The notes beneath the pieces are model-generated. The model had not been told where the DNA came from. It worked only from the letters and a program-made list of their open reading frames with translations, and did not search any database. The position numbers were made by a program, and so were the translations under genes. Positions 1-5,645 of a DNA stretch of 9,874 nt are shown here, piece by piece. This DNA comes from Pseudomonadota bacterium (GTDB lineage Bacteria > Pseudomonadota > Alphaproteobacteria > Rhizobiales > Segnochrobactraceae), in contig JAEZMP010000050.1 in the NCBI GenBank assembly GCA_023442215.1, forward strand, positions 1-9,874, written 5' to 3'. Every line of letters begins with the position of its first letter. Position 1 is the stretch's first letter.

Positions 1-1
1 G

Positions 2-1612
2 ATCGCGCGCGACCGCGCCACCGCCATCGCCGCGAGCCCGCGCGCCATCATCGAGAGCCCGGCGATCATCGGCTCGGTCAACCTGAAGGGCGGCCGCATC
101 GACGACGTGCGCCTGAAGGACTACCGCGAGACCATCAGCCCGACGAGCCCGCTGATCACGCTGTTCTCGCCCTCCGGCACGCCCGACGCCTATTATGCCG
201 AATTCGGCTTCGTCGGGGATTCCGGCGCGAAGATCGCCCTGCCCGGCGCCGACACCGTGTGGACGCCGGAAGGCGGCCCCGACGCCAAGCTGACGCCGGC
301 GACGCCGCTGGTGCTGACCTGGGACAACGGCCAGGGCCTGAAGTTCCGCCGCACCTACTCGGTCGACGACCACTACATGTTCAAGGTCGACCAGTCGGTC
401 GAGAACACCGGCACGACGCCGGTGGTGCTCTACAATTACGGCCTGATCTCGCGCCACGGCACGCCGCCCACCAGCGGCTACTACATCCTGCACGAGGGCC
501 TGATCGGCGTGCTCGGCGACGCCGGCCTGAAGGAAATCAAGTACAAGACCCTGCAGGAAGACGGCGCGATCAAGTCGCCGCCCGTCGAAAGCGGCTGGCT
601 CGGCATCACCGACAAGTACTGGGCCGCGACCCTGATCCCGGCGGGCGGCAAGCCGTTCACGCCCACCTTCAACTATTTCAACACCGACGGCCACCAGAGC
701 TACCAGGCGGACACGCTGAGCGAGGCGATCAACCTCGCCCCCGGCGCCACGGCGACGGCCGAGACCCGCCTGTTCGCCGGCGCCAAGGTGGTGTCGCTGA
801 TCAACAACTACGAAGACACGCTGAAGCTGAACCGGTTCGACCTGCTGATCGACTGGGGCTGGTTCTACTTCCTGACGAAGCCGATGTTCTTCGTCATCGA
901 CTTCTTCTATCACCTCGTCGGCAATTTCGGCGTCGCCATCCTGCTCGTCACCGTGAGCGTGAAGGCGATCTTCTTCCCGCTCGCGAACAAGTCCTACGTG
1001 TCGATGAGCCGGATGAAGAAGATCCAGCCCGAGCTGACCGCGATGCGCGAGCGCTACAAGGACGATCGCGTCAAGCAGCAGCAGGCGATGATGGAGCTCT
1101 ACAAGCGGGAGAAGATCAACCCGCTCGCCGGCTGCCTTCCGATCGTGATCCAGATCCCGGTGTTCTTCTCGCTCTACAAGGTGCTGTTCATCACCATCGA
1201 GATGCGCCACGCGCCGTTCTTCGGCTGGATCCACGATCTCGCCGCGCCGGATCCGACCACCATCTTCAACCTGTTCGGGCTGATCCCCTGGACGCCGCCG
1301 CACTTCCTGATGCTCGGCGTTTGGCCGATCATCATGGGCATCACCATGTTCCTGCAGATGAAGCTGAACCCGACGCCGCCCGATCCGGCGCAGGCGATGG
1401 TGTTCAACTGGATGCCGGTGGTGTTCACCTTCATGCTGGCGAGCTTCCCGGCCGGCCTCGTGATCTACTGGGCCTGGAACAATACGCTCTCGGTGCTGCA
1501 GCAGTCGTTCATCATGCACCGCCAGGGCGTGAAGGTGGAACTGTGGGACAACATCAAGGGGATGTTCCGCAAGAAGGCGCCGCCGCCCGTCGAGGCGAAG
1601 CCGAAGAAATAG
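2..1612 (+). CDS. yidC: Membrane protein insertase YidC, 3' part (start lies left of the window)
   Basis: YidC inserts and folds inner-membrane proteins, alone or with SecYEG. The reading frame is open from base 2 to the TAG at 1610-1612, giving 536 residues. The first in-frame ATG at 107 is internal: the codons before it read ...NLKGGRIDDVRLK, which belongs to the periplasmic domain. The missing part should hold the first membrane helix and the start of that domain. From about nt 860 comes the conserved membrane region: WGWFYF and TKPMFF, a helix ending in VKAIFFPLANKSY, the cytoplasmic hairpin SMSRMKKIQPELTAMRERYKDD, then QIPVFFSLYKVLF and further hydrophobic segments. The tail RKKAPPPVEAKPKK is basic, as expected for ribosome contact. 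Lys at nt 962-964 stands where E. coli has the groove Arg366; I recall this as usual in alphaproteobacteria. A terminator follows at once. Family assignment is certain; only the 5' boundary is unknown. Confidence 0.97.
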   Translation: MARDRATAIAASPRAIIESPAIIGSVNLKGGRIDDVRLKDYRETISPTSPLITLFSPSGTPDAYYAEFGFVGDSGAKIALPGADTVWTPEGGPDAKLTPATPLVLTWDNGQGLKFRRTYSVDDHYMFKVDQSVENTGTTPVVLYNYGLISRHGTPPTSGYYILHEGLIGVLGDAGLKEIKYKTLQEDGAIKSPPVESGWLGITDKYWAATLIPAGGKPFTPTFNYFNTDGHQSYQADTLSEAINLAPGATATAETRLFAGAKVVSLINNYEDTLKLNRFDLLIDWGWFYFLTKPMFFVIDFFYHLVGNFGVAILLVTVSVKAIFFPLANKSYVSMSRMKKIQPELTAMRERYKDDRVKQQQAMMELYKREKINPLAGCLPIVIQIPVFFSLYKVLFITIEMRHAPFFGWIHDLAAPDPTTIFNLFGLIPWTPPHFLMLGVWPIIMGITMFLQMKLNPTPPDPAQAMVFNWMPVVFTFMLASFPAGLVIYWAWNNTLSVLQQSFIMHRQGVKVELWDNIKGMFRKKAPPPVEAKPKK

Positions 1613-1642
1613 GCCTCGTTTCGGCCGGGACACGACGATCCG

Positions 1643-1673
1643 GGGGCGGCGACATGTGCCGCCCCTTCCTTTT
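1643..1673 (+). terminator. Intrinsic terminator after yidC
   Basis: A perfect 8-bp GC stem (GGGGCGGC at 1643-1650, GCCGCCCC at 1658-1665) with a 7-base loop is followed by TTCCTTTT (1666-1673). It lies 30 bp after the yidC stop. This is the best intrinsic terminator shape in the window. It would end or reduce transcription from the yidC operon before yihA. Confidence 0.7.
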
Positions 1674-1679
1674 GAAGGC

Positions 1680-1737
1680 GCCCGCCGGACCATCCGCCGG
1701 GCATGATGCCGGCGCCAGGCCGGCCTGCGCCGGGAGA
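1680..1737 (+). promoter_or_regulatory. Two hairpins leading into the yihA ribosome binding site
   Basis: After the yidC terminator the leader of yihA can fold twice more. GCCCG-c-CGG (1680-1688) pairs with CCG-c-CGGGC (1694-1702) around ACCAT, with one C/C mismatch. CCGGCGC-c-AGG (1709-1719) pairs with CCTGCGCCGG (1724-1733) around a CCGG loop, with one bulged C. The 3' arm of the second hairpin reaches the first Gs of the GGGAGA ribosome binding site (1732-1737), six bases before the ATG. Folding could therefore lower translation. The pairings are read directly; a regulatory role is inference, since GC-rich DNA forms such stems easily. Confidence 0.35.
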
Positions 1738-1742
1738 TTTCC

Positions 1743-2663
1743 ATGAGCGAGGCGGACCGCGACGCCAGAAACAACGGCAAGATGACCGGCAAGCCCGGGA
1801 CCAGGACCGGGGCGAAGACCGGGGCGACCGGCAAGCCGAAGCCGGCCGGGCCGAAATCGACCAAACCGAAGTTCGCCAAACCGAGGTTCGCCAAGCCGGG
1901 ACCGGCCAAGGCCGCCGGTAAGCCACCGGCGAAGGCCGGCGCGGCCGCGAACCCGGGCGCCGGCGAGGCGAAGGCGGCGAAGAAGAAGCCGACCCTGCCC
2001 CCGGTGACGGCCAAGCCCGAGGACTTCTCCGGCGGCGAGATCGAGACCGGGCGGCTTCTGTTCGCGCGGCCGTGGACGTTCCGCATCGGCGTACCGTCGC
2101 TCACTCTGGTGCCGCCGATGCAGGGCATCGAGATCGCCATGGCCGGCCGCTCGAACGTCGGCAAGTCGAGCCTGATCAATGCGCTCGTCGGCCAGAAGGC
2201 GCTGGCGCGCACGTCCAACACGCCCGGCCGCACCCAGGAGCTCAACTATTTCCGCCCCGAGGGCGAGGGCACCGACATCGCGCTCGTCGACATGCCCGGC
2301 TACGGCTACGCCGCGGCGCCGAAGGACAAGGTGGACGCCTGGACCGAGCTGGTGTTCGGCTACCTGCGCGGCCGGCAGAACCTGAAGCGGGTCTACCTTC
2401 TGATCGATTCGCGCCACGGCCCGAAAGACAACGACCTCGAGGTGATGGGGCTGCTCGACAAGGCCGCCGTGTCCTATCAGGTGGTGATGACCAAGGCCGA
2501 CAAGGTCGGCCCGAAGGGGCTGGAGGCGGCGATTTCGGCGACCCACGAGGCGATCGCGCGCCGCGCGGCCGCCTATCCCCGCATCGTCGTCACATCGAGC
2601 GAGAAAAACGAGGGTATCGACATCCTGCGGGCGGAGATCGTCCGCCTCGTCGCGGGCAACTGA
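1743..2663 (+). CDS. engB: Ribosome biogenesis GTPase YihA/YsxC (EngB) with long N-terminal extension
   Basis: This is an essential-type GTPase of the TRAFAC class needed for 50S subunit assembly in the cytoplasm. All G motifs are present in order: G1 GRSNVGKSS (135-143), the switch sequence NTPGRTQ, G3 DMPGYGYA (183-190), G4 TKADK (250-254) and G5 TSSEK (284-288). The GTPase domain fills about residues 95-306. EngB is normally around 200-220 residues; here residues 1 to about 88 are a Lys/Pro/Ala/Gly-rich, probably disordered, basic extension with three 5-residue repeats. The ATG at 1743 is chosen because GGGAGA lies six bases upstream. An ATG at codon 14 and a GTG at codon 88 are alternatives, the latter giving a normal-length protein but no obvious ribosome binding site. 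Position after yidC is typical of Rhizobiales. Function is certain; the true start is less so. Confidence 0.95.
   Translation: MSEADRDARNNGKMTGKPGTRTGAKTGATGKPKPAGPKSTKPKFAKPRFAKPGPAKAAGKPPAKAGAAANPGAGEAKAAKKKPTLPPVTAKPEDFSGGEIETGRLLFARPWTFRIGVPSLTLVPPMQGIEIAMAGRSNVGKSSLINALVGQKALARTSNTPGRTQELNYFRPEGEGTDIALVDMPGYGYAAAPKDKVDAWTELVFGYLRGRQNLKRVYLLIDSRHGPKDNDLEVMGLLDKAAVSYQVVMTKADKVGPKGLEAAISATHEAIARRAAAYPRIVVTSSEKNEGIDILRAEIVRLVAGN
1863..1907 (+). repeat. Three degenerate 15-bp tandem repeats inside the engB extension
   Basis: Units AAACCGAAGTTCGCC (1863-1877), AAACCGAGGTTCGCC (1878-1892) and AAGCCGGGACCGGCC (1893-1907) follow without gaps and in frame. They encode KPKFA, KPRFA and KPGPA. The first two differ at one base, so the duplication looks recent; the third is diverged. 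Length may vary between strains. Confidence 0.75.
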
Positions 2664-2745
2664 GCGCCCGGGCGGGACAGCGCAGGGCGGACCGGGGGCG
2701 CGAGGCCGCCTCTCCGGACCGGATCCGACGCCTGAATTGAGATCG

Positions 2746-2784
2746 ACAGCATCGCGCCGATTCCGATTCGATCCGCGATGCTGT
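2746..2784. repeat. Perfect 11-bp inverted repeat in the engB-argB gap
   Basis: ACAGCATCGCG (2746-2756) and CGCGATGCTGT (2774-2784) are exact reverse complements separated by 17 bases. The spacer itself contains CGATTC twice in tandem (2758-2763, 2764-2769) followed by GATC. No U-rich run follows on either strand, so it is not a classical terminator. A TTGAGA (2737-2742) just before it could be a -35 box, but I see no convincing -10. It may be a REP-like intergenic palindrome, an mRNA-end structure for engB, or a protein-binding site ahead of argB. The rest of the 195-bp gap (2664-2858) shows only a short CGCCCGGGCG palindrome right after the engB stop. Confidence 0.6.
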
Positions 2785-2858
2785 AAGCCCCTCCAACGGC
2801 GGCGCCAGACACGCGCCCGCGCCGGCGCATCGCCGGCGGCCCTGCTGCGGATTGAGCC

Positions 2859-3770
2859 ATGACGACCGAGCCGAACACCCCCGAGACCGACGCGGACTTC
2901 CACTCCCGCGCCCGCATCATCGCCGAGGCGCTGCCCTACATGCTGCGCTACGACGACCAGACGGTCGTGGTGAAATATGGCGGCCACGCCATGGGCTCGC
3001 ACGCGCTGTCGAAGGCGTTCGCCGAGGACATCACGCTCCTGAAGCTTTCCGGCCTCAACCCGGTGGTGGTGCACGGCGGCGGCCCGCAGATCGGCGCCAT
3101 GCTCGACCGGCTCGGCATCAAGAGCGAGTTCCGAGACGGGCTGCGCGTGACGGACCGCGCCACCGTGGAGATCGTCGAGATGGTGCTGGCCGGCTCCATC
3201 AACAAGGAGATCGTCTCCGCCATCAACGCGGCCGGCGGGCGGGCGGTGGGCCTTTCCGGCAAGGACGGCCGCATGGTGACCGCGACCAAGGTGACGCGCA
3301 CCAGCATCGACCCGAATTCCAACATCGAGGCGGTGGTGGATCTCGGCTTCGTCGGCGAGCCGACGACGGTGCGCCGCGAGGTGCTCGACATCATGGCGCG
3401 CAGCGAGATCATTCCCGTGCTCGCCCCCGTCGCCCCCGACGAGAAGGGCGACACCTACAACATCAACGCCGACACCTTCGCCGGGGCCGTCGCCGGCGCG
3501 CTGAACGCCCGCCGCCTGCTGTTCCTCACCGACGTGCCGGGCGTGCTCGACCGCGACAAGAACCTGATCAAGGAACTCTCGGTCGCCGACGCCCGCCGCC
3601 TGATCGCCGACGGCACCATTTCCGGCGGCATGATCCCGAAGGTCGAGACCTGCATCGAGGCGCTGGAGCGCGGTGTCGAAGGCGTCGTCATCCTCGACGG
3701 CAAGGTGCCCCACGTCGTGCTGCTCGAACTGTTCACCGAGCGCGGCGCCGGCACCCTGATCACGCCGTGA
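2859..3770 (+). CDS. argB: Acetylglutamate kinase
   Basis: ArgB phosphorylates N-acetyl-L-glutamate with ATP, the second step of arginine synthesis, in the cytoplasm. The 303 residues match the usual length. Amino-acid-kinase motifs are clear: VVVKYGGHAM (36-45, with the phosphate-binding Lys39), VVVHGGGPQ (69-77), KDGRM, NINADTFAGA, and ISGGMIPK (Lys261). The N-terminal helix ARIIAEALPYMLRY before the first strand is the type found in hexameric, arginine-inhibited kinases, so feedback control by arginine is likely by family knowledge. The ATG at 2859 fits this helix; the upstream GGATTGAG is only a weak ribosome binding site. The 195-bp gap upstream suggests a promoter of its own. The next gene starts two bases after the stop, or overlaps it if a GTG is used. 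Confidence 0.97.
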   Translation: MTTEPNTPETDADFHSRARIIAEALPYMLRYDDQTVVVKYGGHAMGSHALSKAFAEDITLLKLSGLNPVVVHGGGPQIGAMLDRLGIKSEFRDGLRVTDRATVEIVEMVLAGSINKEIVSAINAAGGRAVGLSGKDGRMVTATKVTRTSIDPNSNIEAVVDLGFVGEPTTVRREVLDIMARSEIIPVLAPVAPDEKGDTYNINADTFAGAVAGALNARRLLFLTDVPGVLDRDKNLIKELSVADARRLIADGTISGGMIPKVETCIEALERGVEGVVILDGKVPHVVLLELFTERGAGTLITP

Positions 3771-3772
3771 GC

Positions 3773-4489
3773 ATGCCCGACAGCCCGCGCCTCGCCACCT
3801 CGTTCCGGGATGTCGAGGCGTGGATCTTCGATCTCGACAACACGCTCTATCCGCCCGAGACCGACCTGTTCAGCCAGATCGACGTTAAGATCCGCGCCTT
3901 CCTGCAGAGGGCGCTGAACCTTGATGCCGTGGCGGCCAGGGTGGTGCAGAAGGACTATTACCGGCGCTACGGCACCACGCTGCGCGGGCTGATGATCGAG
4001 CACGGCGTCGCGCCCGAGGCGTTCCTCGACTATGTGCACGACATCGACCACACGCCGGTGCTGCCGCACCCGGAGCTCGCGGCCGCGCTGACGGCACTGC
4101 CGGGGCGGCGCTACATCATGACCAATGGCTCGCGGCGCCATGCCGAGGCGGTGTCGGCGCGGCTCGGCATCACCGGGCTGTTCGACGACATCTTCGACAT
4201 CGCCGATGCCGAGCACCTGCCGAAGCCCCAGGCGCCGGCCTATGACCGGTTCTGGCGCCGCCACGGCATCGAGCCGAAGCGGGCGGCGATGTTCGAGGAC
4301 CTGCCGCGCAACCTGCTGGTGCCCCACGAGCACGGCATGCGCACGGTGCTCGTGGTGCCGCGGGCCGCCGCCGCGGCGCTGCGGGAGGAGTGGGAGGACG
4401 AGGGCCGCGACGCCCCGCACGTCGACCACGTCACAGACGACATCGCCCGCTTCCTCGACGCCGTCATCCGCGCCATCGCGCCCGGATGA
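3773..4489 (+). CDS. HAD-family pyrimidine 5'-nucleotidase (SDT1-like)
   Basis: This 238-residue HAD hydrolase probably dephosphorylates pyrimidine nucleoside monophosphates. Motif I is FDLDNTLYPP (nucleophile Asp20, acid/base Asp22), motif II is MTNGS (Thr117), motif III Lys is in LPKPQ (Lys151) and motif IV is MFEDLPRN (Glu175-Asp176). The DNTLYPP form of motif I and the all-helical cap between motifs I and II (about residues 30-105) mark the SDT1/PHM8-like group. The gene is translationally coupled to argB: the argB TGA is at 3768-3770 and ATG at 3773. A GTG at 3767 in the same frame would overlap the argB stop by four bases and is a real alternative start, adding two residues. Neither start has a clear ribosome binding site, in keeping with coupling. 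Substrate is inferred from family only. Confidence 0.88.
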   Translation: MPDSPRLATSFRDVEAWIFDLDNTLYPPETDLFSQIDVKIRAFLQRALNLDAVAARVVQKDYYRRYGTTLRGLMIEHGVAPEAFLDYVHDIDHTPVLPHPELAAALTALPGRRYIMTNGSRRHAEAVSARLGITGLFDDIFDIADAEHLPKPQAPAYDRFWRRHGIEPKRAAMFEDLPRNLLVPHEHGMRTVLVVPRAAAAALREEWEDEGRDAPHVDHVTDDIARFLDAVIRAIAPG

Positions 4490-4518
4490 CGGGCCGGTTC
4501 GGGTCTGCCGCCGCAAGC

Positions 4519-4547
4519 TTGACAATGCTACGTTGATATCAACACAC
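4519..4547 (+). promoter_or_regulatory. Possible marR promoter (perfect -35, weak -10)
   Basis: TTGACA at 4519-4524 is a perfect sigma-70 -35 box. At 17 bp spacing the -10 position (4542-4547) reads ACACAC, a poor match. If that pair is used, transcription would start at or next to the ATG at 4554, giving a leaderless mRNA; this agrees with the lack of any Shine-Dalgarno sequence there. An alternative pair is TTCGGG (4498-4503) with GACAAT (4521-4526), also at 17 bp. Confidence 0.35.
4532..4543. promoter_or_regulatory. Perfect palindrome GTTGATATCAAC, likely MarR operator
   Basis: The 12 bases GTTGATATCAAC are an exact palindrome ending 10 bp before the marR start and just behind the TTGACA box, where a bound dimer would block RNA polymerase. 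MarR-family repressors usually bind short AT-cored palindromes in their own promoters, and TTGATATCAA resembles such sites. AT-rich palindromes of this length are rare in this GC-rich sequence. Binding by the adjacent regulator is inferred from position. Confidence 0.6.
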
Positions 4548-4553
4548 TCATCC

Positions 4554-5015
4554 ATGTCAGAGCCTCACGAGACTGCTTCAGCGACGGTGCCGTTCGCCAC
4601 CACGCTTCTGGTGCGCGACGAATGCCTCTGCCTGCACGCCCAGCGGGCGGCGCGGGCGCTGGCGCGCCGGTTCGACGAGGCCCTGCGGCCGGCGGGCCTC
4701 ACCAGCGGGCAGTTCTCGCTGATGATGTCGCTCAACCGGCCGGAACCGCCGACCATGGGCTCGGTCGCGGCGCTGCTGGCGATGGACCGCACCACGCTGA
4801 CCGCCGCGCTGAAGCCGCTCGAACGGCGGGGGCTCGTGACGATCACGCCCGATCCGAACGACCGCCGCAGCCGGCGGCTGGCGCTGACGGAGGCGGGCTC
4901 GGCGACGCTCGCCGCGGCGGTTCCGATCTGGGTCCGCACGCACCGCGCCATCGAGGAGCGGCTGGAAGGCAGCGATCCAGAGAGGTTGCGGCGGGACCTG
5001 CGCGCCCTGTCCTGA
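4554..5015 (+). CDS. MarR-family transcriptional regulator
   Basis: This 153-residue winged-helix repressor has the MarR layout. A dimerisation helix carries RDECLCLHAQRAARALARRFDEAL (21-44), the core is GLTSGQFSLMMSL, the helix-turn-helix is MGSVAALLAMDRTTLTAALKPLERRGLV, and the wing is PDPNDRRSRRLALTEAG. The only two cysteines, Cys24 and Cys26, lie together in the first helix, close to where OhrR-type MarR proteins keep their peroxide-sensing cysteine. Sensing of oxidants or electrophiles is therefore possible but not shown. ATG 4554 is used; GTG codons 12 and 20 are alternatives, and none has a clear ribosome binding site. A perfect palindrome just upstream suggests autoregulation. The VOC gene 70 bp downstream, with no terminator between, is the likely operon partner and target. 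No ligand can be named. Confidence 0.9.
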   Translation: MSEPHETASATVPFATTLLVRDECLCLHAQRAARALARRFDEALRPAGLTSGQFSLMMSLNRPEPPTMGSVAALLAMDRTTLTAALKPLERRGLVTITPDPNDRRSRRLALTEAGSATLAAAVPIWVRTHRAIEERLEGSDPERLRRDLRALS

Positions 5016-5085
5016 CGGCCGGACGACAGACCGACCGGACCCGCAAAGGCCCGGCGAAACAACCACCAGACCGAGGAGATGCCCG

Positions 5086-5514
5086 ATGACCGAACCGCAT
5101 TCGACCCGCATGTTCGTCAACCTGCCGGTGAAGGACCTTCCGGCCACCATGGCGTTCTTCCGCCATCTCGGCTTCGCGTTCGAGCCGCGCTTCACCAACG
5201 ACAAGGCCGCCTGCATGGTGATTTCCGAATGGAACTACGCCATGCTGCTGACCGAGCCGTTCTTCCAGGGCTTCACCGCGAAGGCGATCTGCGACAGCGC
5301 GGCGAGCACCGAGGTGCTGATCGCGCTTTCGATGGAAAGCCGCGCGCGTGTGGACGAGATGGCCGCGCTGGCCGCGGAAGCCGGTGGCAAGGTGGAGGCG
5401 GAGCCGAAGGACTACGGCTTCATGTACCAGCGCGCGTTCGAGGATCCGGACGGGCACAACTGGGAGATCTTCTTCATGGAGCCGGCAGACGCCGCCGAAG
5501 GCGCGCACGGCTGA
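5086..5514 (+). CDS. VOC-family protein (glyoxalase/bleomycin-resistance fold)
   Basis: The 142-residue protein has the paired beta-alpha-beta-beta-beta modules of the vicinal oxygen chelate superfamily: MFVNLPVKDLPATMAFFRHLGF (9-30) with ACMVISEWNYAMLLTE opens the first module, and the second ends with DPDGHNWEIFFME (120-132). Its closest type, from memory, is the group labelled predicted lactoylglutathione lyase (COG3607). Glu127 fits a VOC metal ligand, but Asn12 sits where glyoxalase I has a His, so classical glyoxalase activity is doubtful. The start is fixed by GAGGAG (5073-5078), seven bases before the ATG, the strongest ribosome binding site in the window. It follows marR in what looks like one operon, so it may be derepressed when the regulator meets its signal. 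Substrate unknown; detoxification or antibiotic/electrophile binding is inference. Confidence 0.87.
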   Translation: MTEPHSTRMFVNLPVKDLPATMAFFRHLGFAFEPRFTNDKAACMVISEWNYAMLLTEPFFQGFTAKAICDSAASTEVLIALSMESRARVDEMAALAAEAGGKVEAEPKDYGFMYQRAFEDPDGHNWEIFFMEPADAAEGAHG

Positions 5515-5547
5515 CGGATCGCGCCCCCCACCCGCCGAGACCGCGCG

Positions 5548-5610
5548 CCGCTTTCGCTTTATCTTCGTTTCCCGTCATCTGATTTTCTCTTTCGGCTGAC
5601 ACGAAAGCGG
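5548..5610. promoter_or_regulatory. glpD leader with repeated TTCG cores, possible GlpR (DeoR-family) operator
   Basis: The 5541-5610 stretch is clearly more T-rich than its surroundings on the + strand. CTTTCG (5551-5556) and TCTTCG (5562-5567) put two TTCG cores exactly 11 bp apart, one helical turn. A third TTCG lies at 5591-5594. CCGCTTTCG (5548-5556) and CGAAAGCGG (5602-5610) form a perfect 9-bp inverted repeat. The E. coli GlpR operator also has TTCG/CGAA cores, and DeoR-family regulators of alphaproteobacteria are, as I recall, often linked to repeated TTTCG motifs. No glpR gene is in the window and no convincing -35/-10 pair was found. Confidence 0.45.
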
Positions 5611-5645
5611 TCTATTCGAAGATCAGGCGAAGAGGGGTACGGGCG

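Noticed and set aside
1554..3713. 719-codon open frame on the - strand across yidC end, engB and argB
   Set aside because: It lies antisense to three certain genes; the translation is His/Arg/Asp/Val-rich with no family motifs, a usual by-product of high GC at third codon positions.
2852..3772. Upstream extension of the nucleotidase frame, which would give a 545-residue protein
   Set aside because: This part overlaps argB in a different frame and translates to Arg/His-rich noise; the HAD domain begins only after 3773.
4480..4495. GCCCG-GATGA-CGGGC hairpin at the nucleotidase stop codon
   Set aside because: Only five base pairs and no following T-run; too weak to call a terminator.
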